This document shows, piece by piece, positions 26,179 to 35,356 of a stretch of 64,000 bases of DNA; position 1 is the first letter of the stretch; each line of letters opens with the position of its first letter. The DNA is taken from the NCBI RefSeq assembly GCF_905220705.1, contig NZ_CAJNAT010000002.1:248001-312000 (forward strand). Direction: 5' to 3'. Made by a program: the position numbers and the translations under genes. Source of the stretch: Paraburkholderia domus (GTDB lineage: Bacteria; Pseudomonadota; Gammaproteobacteria; Burkholderiales; Burkholderiaceae). The notes under the pieces were generated by a model. It was given only the letters and a program-made list of their open reading frames with translations. It ran no database searches and was not told where the DNA came from.

Positions 26179-27807
26179 ATGATGAAATTGCTGACAGGCG
26201 GTAATCCTGGGCGATGGCTAGCCGTCACGGCCACTGCGCTCGCGGCAGCGACGTGGTGTGCGCCGGCACCGGCCGAGCAGCAAGGTGTCTCTCATGCTTC
26301 TCCGCACAACAGGCATCGGGCGCCGTCTGCCGCGTCTGCCGCTTCCCCGGCCGAGCAGGACATCCTCGACGCCGATGACGCGCGCTTCTTCCTGACGCGC
26401 GTCGGCTTTGCACCGGATAGCGGCGAGGTCGCGCAATACGTTGGACTCACGCGCGAGCAGGCGGTCGACAAGGTGCTGGCGACAGCCCGAACCGAATCGG
26501 TCACGCCGCTGCCGGAGTGGGTGCTCGAACCGATCCCGACACGCGAAATCCGCAAGACGTGGACGGACGATCAGCGCCGCGATGAGCAGCGACTGCGCGG
26601 CCAGCGTTACGAATTATTACGTGCGTGGTGGGTGCGCGAGATGTTGAGCACGCCGTCGCCGCTGACGGAGCGTATGACGCTCTTCTGGCACAACCACTTC
26701 ACGTCAGGCCAGGACAAGGTCCAGTATCCGCAGCAGATGGCGCAGCAAAACATGCTGTTGCGCCGGGACGCGCTCGGCAACTTCGGCGAGCTGTTGCACG
26801 ACGTCGCGAAAGATCCGGCGATGCTGCAATACCTCGATGGCGCGAGCAATCGCAAGGGCAAGCCCAATGAAAACTTCGCCCGTGAAGTGATGGAGCTGTT
26901 CACGCTCGGCGAAGGGCACTACACGCAGCGCGACGTATCGGAAGCGGCACGTGCCTACACGGGATGGAGCCTCGATCCCGACACTCAGGCGTACGTATGG
27001 CGTGCCAATCAGCACGACGACGGCGACAAGACCGTGCTCGGTCAAACCGGTCCGTTCGACGGCGATCAGGTGCTCGACATCCTGCTTGCGCGACCGGAAA
27101 CCGCGACCTTCGTCACGACGAAGCTATGGCGCGAGTTCGTCTCCGACACCCCGGACCCGGCCCGCATCGCTCCGATCGCCGCGCAGTTCCGCGCGAGTCA
27201 CTACGACATCAAGGTCGCGCTGCGCGGTCTCCTCATGAGCGACGCGTTCTGGAATGACGACGATCGCGGCGTCCTCGTGAAATCACCGGCTGAATTCGTG
27301 GTCGGGACGCTGCGTGCGTTCGACATCGGCTATGACAACACTGGGCCGTTCGCCGCGCAGATCCGCACGCTCGGCGAGAACCTGTTCTATCCGCCGAACG
27401 TCAAAGGATGGCCGGGCGGTACGATATGGATCAATAGTTCGACACTGCTTGCGCGTAAGCAATTCGTCGAGCAACTGTTTCGCGCGACGGAAACCGCCGG
27501 TCCGCGGCGCATGAACAATCCGATGAGTGCGAAGACCGCTGCGAGCGGCGCGCCGGGCAATATGCAGGCTATCGCGCCGTTGCAGCGGACGGCGGCGCGT
27601 GTCGGCCAGGGCGGCGTACGCTTTGACATCGACACGTGGCTTGCGCATTACAACACCGCGCCGACGGCGAAGCCGGGGCTGTCGGCGGAGCTTCAATTGC
27701 AGCACGCGGTCTTGCCGCTTACGCCAGTCGACGCGATCGAAACCGATTCGACCGCCAGCGCTTATCTGGAGGCCTTGCTGATGGACCCGGCTTATCAGTT
27801 GAAGTGA
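26179..27807 (+). CDS. DUF1800-family exported protein
   Basis: A 542-residue protein with an N-terminal signal peptide (about residues 1-32, cleavage near APA). The DUF1800 core includes FLTRVGFAPDSGEVA, TLFWHNHFTSGQDKVQ, LDGASNRKGKPNENFAREVMEL-type segments (about residues 210-240) and EAARAYTGWSL. The family is widespread next to DUF1501 proteins in bacteria, but no activity is established. The invariant WHNHF and NENFARE blocks suggest an active or metal site. The DUF1501 gene follows 119 bases on, so the two are probably co-transcribed and act in the periplasm. Confidence 0.88.
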   Translation: MMKLLTGGNPGRWLAVTATALAAATWCAPAPAEQQGVSHASPHNRHRAPSAASAASPAEQDILDADDARFFLTRVGFAPDSGEVAQYVGLTREQAVDKVLATARTESVTPLPEWVLEPIPTREIRKTWTDDQRRDEQRLRGQRYELLRAWWVREMLSTPSPLTERMTLFWHNHFTSGQDKVQYPQQMAQQNMLLRRDALGNFGELLHDVAKDPAMLQYLDGASNRKGKPNENFAREVMELFTLGEGHYTQRDVSEAARAYTGWSLDPDTQAYVWRANQHDDGDKTVLGQTGPFDGDQVLDILLARPETATFVTTKLWREFVSDTPDPARIAPIAAQFRASHYDIKVALRGLLMSDAFWNDDDRGVLVKSPAEFVVGTLRAFDIGYDNTGPFAAQIRTLGENLFYPPNVKGWPGGTIWINSSTLLARKQFVEQLFRATETAGPRRMNNPMSAKTAASGAPGNMQAIAPLQRTAARVGQGGVRFDIDTWLAHYNTAPTAKPGLSAELQLQHAVLPLTPVDAIETDSTASAYLEALLMDPAYQLK

Positions 27808-27926
27808 CCAACAGAAGCAGGCAACGGCATTGCGCAACTCAACCGTTTAACCCGGATCAGCCGCGCAAATGAGTGGTCCGTCGACGGCGGCAAGTCGCGC
27901 GCCATGACAATCGAACGAGGTGCAGG

Positions 27927-29144
27927 ATGAAACGACGCAGCTTTCTCTCGATCGGCGCAGCCGCCGGCGCGACGCTCTGGTTGCCCCGGGCTTTCGGCGC
28001 GCAAGCGGCAGCCCCGGGCGCCCCAATGAGTCGCGGCTACGGCAACCTGCTGATTCTCGTCGAACTGAAGGGCGGTAACGACGGATTGAATACCGTGATT
28101 CCGTTTGCCGATCCCACTTACTATCAGCTGCGCAAAAACATCGGCATCAAACGCGAGCAGGCGATTCAGCTCGACGAGCGCACCGCGCTGCATCCGTCGT
28201 TGCAGCCGCTGATGCCGCTTTGGCAAAGCCAGCAGTTGGCGATCGTGCAGGGCGTCAGCTACGCGCAGCCGAACCTGTCCCATTTCCGCTCGATCGAGAT
28301 CTGGGACACCGCGTCGCGTTCGGATCAATATTTGCGCGAGGGCTGGCTTACGCGTGCATTCGCGCAGGTGCCGGTGCCCGCTGGTTTTGCCGCTGACGGG
28401 GTGGTGATCGGCAGCGCCGAAATGGGACCGCTCGCCAACGGCGCACGCGCGATTGCGCTGGTCAACCCGGCGCAGTTCGTCAAGGCTTCGCGCCTTGCCA
28501 CGCCGGTCTCGCTGCACGAGCGTAATCCGGAATTGGCGCACATTCTCGACGTCGAGAACGACATCGTGAAAGCCGCCGACCGCCTGCGTCCCACACAAGG
28601 TCAGGCGCAATTGAAGACCGTGTTCCCCGGCGGCGCATTCGGTAGTTCGATCAAGACGGCGATGCAGGTGCTTGCCGCGGGTGATACGCCACAAGGGCAG
28701 CCGAAGAGCGGGCAGGGCGTCGCGGTGATCCGTTTGACGCTGAACGGTTTCGATACGCATCAGAACCAGCCTGGTCAGCAGGCGGCGCTGCTCAAGCAAC
28801 TGGCCGAAGGGTTTGCGTCGATGAAGTCGGCGCTGGTGGAGCTCGGCCGCTGGGACGAGACACTGGTGATGACCTATGCCGAATTCGGCCGGCGTCCGCG
28901 TGAGAATCAGAGCAACGGCACTGACCACGGCACCGTGGCGCCGCATTTCGTGATGGGCGGGCGAGTGCGGGGCGGTTTGTATGGCGTGCCGCCGGTGCTC
29001 GCGCGGCTCGACGGCAATGGCAACTTGCCGGTCGGCGTCGATTTCCAGCAGCTCTACGCGACGGTGCTCGGGCCCTGGTGGGGGCTCGACGCGTCCGCGA
29101 TCCTGCAGCAGCGGTTCGAGCCGCTGCCGTTACTACGCGTCTGA
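27927..29144 (+). CDS. DUF1501-family protein with twin-arginine signal
   Basis: A 405-residue protein beginning MKRRSFLSIGAAAGA, a twin-arginine-type signal with probable cleavage after FGAQA near residue 27. This implies folding, perhaps with a cofactor, before export. The DUF1501 core has VELKGGNDGLNTVIPF, PNLSHFRSIEIWDTAS, LNGFDTHQNQ and VMTYAEFGRRPREN, followed by GTDHGTVAPHFVMGG. These Asp/His/Glu positions recall the alkaline-phosphatase/sulfatase superfamily to which DUF1501 is related. The start follows GAGGTGCAGG. It pairs with the DUF1800 gene upstream. The substrate is unknown. Confidence 0.88.
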   Translation: MKRRSFLSIGAAAGATLWLPRAFGAQAAAPGAPMSRGYGNLLILVELKGGNDGLNTVIPFADPTYYQLRKNIGIKREQAIQLDERTALHPSLQPLMPLWQSQQLAIVQGVSYAQPNLSHFRSIEIWDTASRSDQYLREGWLTRAFAQVPVPAGFAADGVVIGSAEMGPLANGARAIALVNPAQFVKASRLATPVSLHERNPELAHILDVENDIVKAADRLRPTQGQAQLKTVFPGGAFGSSIKTAMQVLAAGDTPQGQPKSGQGVAVIRLTLNGFDTHQNQPGQQAALLKQLAEGFASMKSALVELGRWDETLVMTYAEFGRRPRENQSNGTDHGTVAPHFVMGGRVRGGLYGVPPVLARLDGNGNLPVGVDFQQLYATVLGPWWGLDASAILQQRFEPLPLLRV

Positions 29145-29197
29145 TAGTGAGCGGAGCGTGCTCATCAGCATGAGGTGGCGGCCGTTGCGTTGCTGGC

Positions 29198-30022
29198 TTA
29201 CCGGGCGCGCCATGCGATCCAGAGTTTGCGGATCGGCGTCAACGCGATGCGCTGATGCAGCACGTGATAGCCATCACGCTCGATTTCGTCCAGTAGCGCT
29301 AATGCCAGTGCTGCCTGCGCGACCAGCGTGCGCTGCGAGCGGCGCTCATTCTCCGGTATGGCGACAAGCGCCGCACGCAAAGCATCGCGGGCCCGCTTGG
29401 TCTCGAAGCGCATCAGCTCGGTAAATGCGTCGGAATATTTCCGATTGATCAGATCCGCGGCGGTGACGTTAAAGCGCTGCATTTCGTCGATCGGAATATA
29501 GATGCGGCCGTGACGCGCATCATTACCGGTATCGACGACGAATTGCGCAAGCTGCAGCGCCTCACCGAGCGGCGCCGACCAGCTTGACGCCTGAGCGCTG
29601 TCTTTCGCCGTAGCACGCGCTGTTAGCGACGCGAAAGTGCCGCCGACGCCTTGCACATAGCGCCGCAGATTCGGGTAGTCGAGGTAGCGTGCCTGGTCGA
29701 GGTCCATTTCGAAGCCGGTCAGCAACGCCTGCAGCTGTGGGTACTCGGCCTGCACGTCGGGCAGATAGGCCGCCAGCGCCTTTGACACCGGATGCGACGG
29801 CGAGCCCGAGGCCAGCGCTGCGAGCTCGTTTTGCCACCACGCGAGTTTGGTGCGGCCGATGGCCGGATCGCTGGTTTCTTTAACGGTTTCCTCGAACTCG
29901 CGGCGCAGTGCGAACAGCGCGGTCAGGAGCGGTTGGCTTGCCGCGGGCGCTTGCCGAAGCGCATAGTAAGTGCTCGATCCGGGCGGCGCCGCTTTCTGCT
30001 GGCAGTATTCGTCGAAATTCAC
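29198..30022 (-). CDS. Squalene/phytoene synthase-fold protein with altered first metal motif
   Basis: A 274-residue all-helical protein of the trans-isoprenyl diphosphate synthase (head-to-head) family. The N-terminus (NFDEYCQQKAAPPGSSTYYA) resembles the presqualene-diphosphate synthase HpnD. The first aspartate-rich motif is changed: where HpnD-like enzymes have CREVDDVVDE, this has RREFEETVKE (about residues 40-49), so the DDxxD Mg-binding set is lost. The second motif is kept in VDTGNDARHGRIYIP. No other hopanoid or carotenoid gene is near. It could be an enzyme with shifted metal ligation, or a non-catalytic relative like the complex I assembly factor NDUFAF6. The start is a GTG with no strong ribosome site. 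Confidence 0.75.
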   Translation of the reverse strand: MNFDEYCQQKAAPPGSSTYYALRQAPAASQPLLTALFALRREFEETVKETSDPAIGRTKLAWWQNELAALASGSPSHPVSKALAAYLPDVQAEYPQLQALLTGFEMDLDQARYLDYPNLRRYVQGVGGTFASLTARATAKDSAQASSWSAPLGEALQLAQFVVDTGNDARHGRIYIPIDEMQRFNVTAADLINRKYSDAFTELMRFETKRARDALRAALVAIPENERRSQRTLVAQAALALALLDEIERDGYHVLHQRIALTPIRKLWIAWRAR

Positions 30023-30125
30023 GGGATTGGAATGTGGGGAAGGGCAGGCGAAGAGGGCACGGTGTGCGTGCGTTTAGCCAAAAATTGTAGCATCGACGCC
30101 CCTTGGGCCGATGCATGAGCAAATG

Positions 30126-30154
30126 CAGACAAGCGCGAATCAATCGGTTAGAAT
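30126..30154 (+). promoter_or_regulatory. Probable promoter of tRNA-Leu
   Basis: CAGACA (30126-30131) and TAGAAT (30149-30154) are 17 bases apart, pointing toward the tRNA 88 bases downstream. Confidence 0.45.
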
Positions 30155-30241
30155 CTCGCGCTTACGCTTTCGGGCACGGGTTTTTAACGCGGCCGCAAGC
30201 ATGCAGGACATCGGGCAGAACGCACGGCGCTTTGTCCGGCT

Positions 30242-30328
30242 GCGAGGGTGGCGAAATTGGTAGACGCACCAGGTTTAGGTCCTGACGCCCGCAAGGGTGT
30301 AGGGGTTCGAGTCCCCTCCCTCGCACCA
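30242..30328 (+). tRNA. tRNA-Leu (anticodon UAG)
   Basis: An 87-base class II tRNA. The acceptor stem GCGAGGG pairs with CCCTCGC, the D arm is GGCGAAATTGGTAGACGC, and the anticodon loop TTTAGGT gives UAG. There is a long variable arm, the T arm is GGGGTTCGAGTCCCC, and CCA is encoded. Confidence 0.97.
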
Positions 30329-30344
30329 TCTATATGTAGCAGAG

Positions 30345-30379
30345 AACCCCGTTAAGTCTTTGGACTGACGGGGTTTTTT
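30345..30379 (+). terminator. Terminator after tRNA-Leu
   Basis: AACCCCGT pairs with ACGGGGTT and is followed by a T-run, 16 bases after the tRNA. The T-run serves the tRNA; the A-run is too short to serve the opposite gene well. Confidence 0.75.
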
Positions 30380-30423
30380 GTTTTTCGTGTGATTTGCGTC
30401 GGGCCTTGCGTGCCCCGCAGCGC

Positions 30424-30717
30424 TCAGGCGTCCGGCGCTGGCGATTGCTGTTCGGCTTGTGTGCCTGGCAACTCGGCAAGTACCGCGCCTTCGAGAAAGC
30501 GGCGGGTCGATTCGAACGCCTGCAGCATCGGATCGGGCCACGGCGTTTGCAGCATGACTGCCTGGTGGTTTTCGAACGCCGACGACAACAGTTTTGCCAG
30601 CTCAGGCGAGCGCAAATGACGCAGCAGCACACTGACGGCGATCGCCGTCGCCTGGCTCGCACCGGCGGTTTGAAGTTCCGAGGCGGTGAGGGCCGCTACC
30701 TGTTTGTTGATGTCCAC
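30424..30717 (-). CDS. Small 97-residue protein of unknown function
   Basis: I place the start at the GTG at 30717, preceded by AGGGAAG with six-base spacing; no good ATG exists. The product is largely helical, with conserved-looking LTASELQTAGASQATAIAVSVLLRHLRSPELAKLL (two segments, residues 10-43) and PWPDPMLQAFESTRRFLEGAV. It has no signal peptide or membrane segment, and an acidic, Gln/Pro-rich tail. It is divergent from the DUF2339 gene with 189 bases between them. The function is unknown; codon use is native. Confidence 0.65.
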   Translation of the reverse strand: MDINKQVAALTASELQTAGASQATAIAVSVLLRHLRSPELAKLLSSAFENHQAVMLQTPWPDPMLQAFESTRRFLEGAVLAELPGTQAEQQSPAPDA

Positions 30718-30906
30718 TGAAACTTCCCTGGATGAAATGTGGGTGATTGAAGACCTGATGGCCGATCCCGAATTTTGACACGGTTGGCGGGTTGCAGCGA
30801 ACGCGGCCGCCTGGCCGGGCGCCGATTTACGCCTTATTGCTAACCTCGTGGAATAATCGGAGCGACAAACGGATCTCGCAACAGAAGACAATAAAAGAGG
30901 GATGCG

Positions 30907-33720
30907 ATGAGCGTGATATTTGCCGTGCTCGGCGCGGTGGTCGGGATGTTGATCGCCTTGTCGAACGATTTCTCGATCGGCTACGGCGCACTGATGGGCG
31001 GGGTGGCCGGCTTTGCGCTCGCACGTCTGCTGCAAAAGAAGTCCCCGGACGCCGCGAGCGAACCCGCGTCAAAACCGGTTGCGACCGATGGCTGGAACCC
31101 GTCCGGCAGCCCATCCGGCGAACTCGCCGCGCGCGTCGAGCGACTCGAGCATGAGATCGTCGTTTTGCGCAGTGAGATCCGCGAGTTGCGGGCCAACGTC
31201 ACCGGCGTATCGGCGACCGGGAGCGCGGATGGCAAGCCTGCAACGTTCGAACCACGACCGGCCGATTTTGTGCCGCATCCATACGCGATCCCGCCTGCGC
31301 CACCGTCTCCGCCCGCACCGCCCGCACCGCCTGCACGACCTGCACCGCCGCGCGGTCCCGGTTTCGCGGAACGCCTCTTCAAAAGCGCCCGCGACTGGCT
31401 AGTGGGCGGCAACACGGTCGTGCGGGTCGGCATCATCGTGCTGTTCTTCGGCATTGCGTTCCTGCTCAAATACGCGGCCGACAACAGTCTGCTACCGATC
31501 GAATTCCGCCTCGCCGGCGTTGCGTTCGCCGCGACCGCCTTGATCGGGCTCGGCTGGCAAATCGGCGAGCGCCGCGGCGCGTATGGACTGATCTTGCAGG
31601 GCGGCGGCGTCGGCGCACTCTATCTGACCGTGTTCGCCGCAACGAAGCTTTACCCTCTGCTGCCGGCGGGCGCGGCCTTGCCGCTGATGATTGCGATCTG
31701 CGGCCTGAGCGCGTTTCTGGCGGTGCGTCAGAATGCGTCGTCGCTGGCCTTCATGGGGAGTGCGGGTGGCTTCCTCGCGCCGGTGCTTCTGTCGACCGGC
31801 GCCGGCAATCACGTCATGCTGTTCAGCTACTACGCGCTGCTCAACGCGGGCATTTTCGCAATTGCATGGTTCAAGGCGTGGCGGCCTCTGAATCTGCTTG
31901 GCTTCGTGTTCACGTTTTCGATCGGCGCCGTGTGGGGCGTGACGGCGTACCGGCCTGAGTTGCTTGCCAGCACCGAGCCGTTTCTTATCCTGTTCTTCCT
32001 GATGTATGTCGGCATCGCGTTGCTCTACGCGGTGCGCCGCGAGGTCGCGCTCAAGCATTACGTCGACGGCACGCTGGTGTTCGGCACGCCGCTCGTCGCG
32101 ATGGGTCTGCAAGCGGCGCTGATGAAGGGCACCGAATTCGGTCTGGCGTGGAGCGCGGTGGCGCTGGCTGCGTTCTATCTCGCGATCGCGGGCTGGCTGG
32201 CGCGTCGGCGCGCGAGTCTCGGCATGATGTTCGAGGCCATGCTCGCGCTGGCCGTGATCTTCGCGACGCTTGCTGTGCCGCTCGCTTTCACCGGGCCGAC
32301 CACGAGCGCGACCTGGGCAATCGAAGGCGCCGCCATCACGTGGCTCGCTGTGCGTCAGCGGCGCCTTGTGGTATTTGGCTTCGGCTTGCTGATGCAAGTG
32401 GCCGCAGCGGGTGCGTACGTTGTCGGCATGCTTGCGCAGATCGACCACGCGCATGCATGGCCGGTGCTGAACGGCGCGTACATTGCGACCGTGCTGATCG
32501 CGGCCGCGGGCATGTTCACGGGATGGCGGCTGCATGGACGCAGCGAAGCGGGCGCGTGGCACGCGTGGATGCCGCAGATCGGGCTCGTTGCCGGCGTGTG
32601 GGGGCTGTCGTGGTGGATCTCTGGCGGCCTTCACGAAATTGACGCGTACGCGCAGGCGCATCTTGCGTATGACCACGACCGTTTCGAAATTGCCGCCATC
32701 GCACTGTTCGCCGTTCTAACGGCGTGGCTCGCGCACGGCGCGCAGCGCAAGCTGCGATGGCAGCTCGCCGGACTGCCGGCGCTGGCGCTCGTGCCGGTCC
32801 TCGCATTACTTACGTTGAGTCTGTTCATGTTGAGCGTCGCGCCGGTCAGCGGTTACGGTTGGCTGGTTTGCGCGGTCGTCGCGGCGTCTACCTATGTGTT
32901 GCTGTGGCGTCAGCAGCGCGACGTCGGCGATCGGGTGCTCGCGCCGCTGCATACGCTGATGTTCTGGACAGCTGGCGCGCTCGTCGCGCTCGAGGGCTAT
33001 TGGGGCTTGCGCGCATACGTGCCGGAAGGCGCATGGAGCTGGAGCGCATGGGCTTATGGCTTCGGCATTCTGCTGCTGTTGGTAGCGGGCGTCGGCCACC
33101 GCTTGCGCTGGCCGGTCGCGCGCTTTGTGCAGGCCTATCAGGTGTGGGCCGCGGCGCCGCTCGCCGCCTTGCTATGGGTGTGGAGTATCGCGAGTGTGAC
33201 GAGCGACGGCAGCGCCGCGCCGCTCTTCTGGCTGCCGATCGCGAATCCGCTGGATGTGGCGCAGATCCTCGGGTTCATCGCCTGCGCCGTGTGGTTGCGG
33301 CGCCTTCGCGCACTGGGCGTGCACTGGCATCCGCGGGCTTTCGACTATGCGGTGCTCGCTACGCTGTTCCTGTGGTTCAACGCGTTGCTGCTGCATACAC
33401 TGCATCATTGGATCGGCGTGCCATATCAGCTCGACGAAATGTCGCACTCGATGCTCGTGCAGGCTTCGCTGTCGGTATTCTGGACGGTCTGCGCGTTGGC
33501 TATGATGATCTGGGCGACCCGCCGGTCCAGCCGGATATTCTGGTTCGTCGGCGGCGGACTGCTGGCCGCGACCGTCGTCAAGTTGTTCCTGTTCGATCTG
33601 TCGCACGTGACGGGTGTCGAACGGATCGTTTCGTTCATCGGTATCGGCCTGATGCTGCTGCTGATCGGTTACTTCTCGCCGTTGCCGCCCAAGGCGGCAG
33701 TTCTGGAAACTGAGCAATGA
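30907..33720 (+). CDS. DUF2339 polytopic membrane protein
   Basis: A 937-residue inner-membrane protein. Residues 1-45 hold two short hydrophobic segments. Residues 70-100 form a coiled coil (RVERLEHEIVVLRSEIREL). Residues 118-150 are strikingly Pro/Ala-rich. From about 165 to the end there are more than twenty hydrophobic helices, starting with the family block GGNTVVRVGIIVLFFGIAFLLKYAA (split around residue 170) and LQGGGVGALYLTVFAA. The family has no assigned activity. The start follows AGAGGG. The gene overlaps the following DUF3999 gene by four bases (ATGA), a pairing seen widely, so the two products probably form one complex. Confidence 0.88.
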   Translation: MSVIFAVLGAVVGMLIALSNDFSIGYGALMGGVAGFALARLLQKKSPDAASEPASKPVATDGWNPSGSPSGELAARVERLEHEIVVLRSEIRELRANVTGVSATGSADGKPATFEPRPADFVPHPYAIPPAPPSPPAPPAPPARPAPPRGPGFAERLFKSARDWLVGGNTVVRVGIIVLFFGIAFLLKYAADNSLLPIEFRLAGVAFAATALIGLGWQIGERRGAYGLILQGGGVGALYLTVFAATKLYPLLPAGAALPLMIAICGLSAFLAVRQNASSLAFMGSAGGFLAPVLLSTGAGNHVMLFSYYALLNAGIFAIAWFKAWRPLNLLGFVFTFSIGAVWGVTAYRPELLASTEPFLILFFLMYVGIALLYAVRREVALKHYVDGTLVFGTPLVAMGLQAALMKGTEFGLAWSAVALAAFYLAIAGWLARRRASLGMMFEAMLALAVIFATLAVPLAFTGPTTSATWAIEGAAITWLAVRQRRLVVFGFGLLMQVAAAGAYVVGMLAQIDHAHAWPVLNGAYIATVLIAAAGMFTGWRLHGRSEAGAWHAWMPQIGLVAGVWGLSWWISGGLHEIDAYAQAHLAYDHDRFEIAAIALFAVLTAWLAHGAQRKLRWQLAGLPALALVPVLALLTLSLFMLSVAPVSGYGWLVCAVVAASTYVLLWRQQRDVGDRVLAPLHTLMFWTAGALVALEGYWGLRAYVPEGAWSWSAWAYGFGILLLLVAGVGHRLRWPVARFVQAYQVWAAAPLAALLWVWSIASVTSDGSAAPLFWLPIANPLDVAQILGFIACAVWLRRLRALGVHWHPRAFDYAVLATLFLWFNALLLHTLHHWIGVPYQLDEMSHSMLVQASLSVFWTVCALAMMIWATRRSSRIFWFVGGGLLAATVVKLFLFDLSHVTGVERIVSFIGIGLMLLLIGYFSPLPPKAAVLETEQ

Positions 33721-35252
33721 AGCGTGTCTTGATAGTGACGGGGTGGTGTCTTGCGATCGCGTCCGTGTGGGTGTCGACGGCGGCCGTAGCGGCCGATCGT
33801 TTTGCGCAGCGCTTTGCGCTCGAACTCGATAGCGGCGCCGCTTACTACAGCGTGACACTTCCGGCGGCCGTCTACGCCGCCAGCCAATGCAGCGATCTCG
33901 GCGATGTGCGCGTGTTCAATGGCGCCGGCGAACCCGTGCCGTATTCGCTCGACACACCGCGTGAGCCTTCCCGCACGCCGGCGACGTTGCGTCCGGTGCG
34001 CTGGTTTCCCATGCCGCCTGCCGCGCCAGGCGGCACCGGTGCGCCACTTGGCGTAACGATCGCCGCCGACGGGTCGCTGCGTGCAACCTCGGCCCCGCCG
34101 TCCCGCGCGCAAGATGACGCTGACCTGATCGATATCGCGCGCGAGGCGCGTGCAGGATCTCGGGTAGAGGCATTGGTCGTCCATGTGCGTGACGACAATT
34201 ACCAGGGGCGTGTCAACGTCGAATCGAGTGACGATTTGCGCAACTGGCAACCCGCGGGCGAGGCACAACTGCTCAAGGTCAGCTACAACGGCAGCACGCT
34301 AAGCCAGGACCGCATCGAGCTCAATGGCATGCGCGCGCGTTACCTACGTTTGCGCTGGCTTGACGGCGCGCCGTACATCGAGTCGATCGAGGCGCAGGTG
34401 CAGGCGGCCAGCGCCGATCACGCGCAGCGCGCGGGTACGCAACAGGAATGGCGCGTAGGTATCGTTGCCCGCACGGGGCCGAAAACTGGCGAGTATTTCT
34501 TCGAGACCGGCGGGCCTTATCCGATCGATCGTTTGCGCCTGAATCTGCCACAGCCCAATACCGTGGCGCCTGCTGTCGTCTATTCGCGCGCGGGTCTGGA
34601 GACGGCGTGGCGAGAAGTATCGAGCGCGACGTTGTTCCGGTTGCACAACGGCACGGTGGAACAAAGCAATCCATCGCTCGAAATGGCGCCCGACACGGAC
34701 CGTCAGTGGCGCGTGGTGGTCGATACGCGCAATGGCGGATTGGGAAGCGGTGCATTGACCGTCGCCGCGGGCTGGCGTCCGGCGACACTCACTTTCGTCG
34801 CGCGTGGGGCTGCGCCTTTCACGCTGGCAGTGGGGAGTGCGGCTGCGGTGTCGTCGGCGGTGAGTCGGGCGGATCTGCTGATGGGTGCGTCATCGGTCGT
34901 CGTGGCAGCACGGCTGGGCGAGGTGCTGCCCGATGAGCAAGACGCCGACGCGCAGTCGCCGGGCAAAGACCCCGATGCGATGCGGCGCTATATGTTGTGG
35001 GCAGCCTTGTTGCTGGCCGTTGGCTCGCTCGGTGCGATCGCCTGGCGGCTTGTGCGCCGCGCCCAGTTCCAGGCTCAGGCCCCGAGTGGCAGTGCGCCTG
35101 TGGAAGTCCCCGATGGGGGCGGTGGAACTGGCGGAGTGGGCGGTACTGATGGATTGGCCGGCGATGTACCCAGTGGGTCAGGCGCGGCGAACGTTACGGT
35201 GAAAGATACAGGTGCTGCCGACGCCGACGGTCAAAGCACTGGAAAGAACTAA
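33717..35252 (+). CDS. DUF3999 exported membrane-anchored protein
   Basis: A 511-residue protein with a signal peptide (about residues 1-26, AVA-AD cleavage). It has a large periplasmic region with beta-sandwich-like segments such as SDDLRNWQPAGEAQLLKVSYNGS, which resembles carbohydrate-binding or discoidin-like folds. One C-terminal membrane helix (about residues 423-443) and a Gly-rich cytoplasmic tail follow. Translation is coupled to the DUF2339 gene by ATGA. Topology suggests it is the periplasmic partner of that polytopic protein. The ligand is unknown. Confidence 0.87.
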   Translation: MKRVLIVTGWCLAIASVWVSTAAVAADRFAQRFALELDSGAAYYSVTLPAAVYAASQCSDLGDVRVFNGAGEPVPYSLDTPREPSRTPATLRPVRWFPMPPAAPGGTGAPLGVTIAADGSLRATSAPPSRAQDDADLIDIAREARAGSRVEALVVHVRDDNYQGRVNVESSDDLRNWQPAGEAQLLKVSYNGSTLSQDRIELNGMRARYLRLRWLDGAPYIESIEAQVQAASADHAQRAGTQQEWRVGIVARTGPKTGEYFFETGGPYPIDRLRLNLPQPNTVAPAVVYSRAGLETAWREVSSATLFRLHNGTVEQSNPSLEMAPDTDRQWRVVVDTRNGGLGSGALTVAAGWRPATLTFVARGAAPFTLAVGSAAAVSSAVSRADLLMGASSVVVAARLGEVLPDEQDADAQSPGKDPDAMRRYMLWAALLLAVGSLGAIAWRLVRRAQFQAQAPSGSAPVEVPDGGGGTGGVGGTDGLAGDVPSGSGAANVTVKDTGAADADGQSTGKN

Positions 35253-35356
35253 CTTCGGCCCGGGAGTACGTCTGCGCAAAAGAATGCGCAGTATGGAGAG
35301 TTGCGTCGCGCCATGAAATCGCCAAGCGCGGGCGACCCGCGCTGACACGCCGTTGC

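Noticed and set aside
31270..31350. CCGCC-type short repeats that might suggest a repeat array
   Set aside because: They encode the Pro/Ala-rich linker of the DUF2339 protein; no CRISPR-like spacing exists anywhere in the window.
31492..32676. Arg/Gln/His-rich frame antisense to the DUF2339 gene
   Set aside because: Composition typical of an antisense shadow of a hydrophobic membrane gene.
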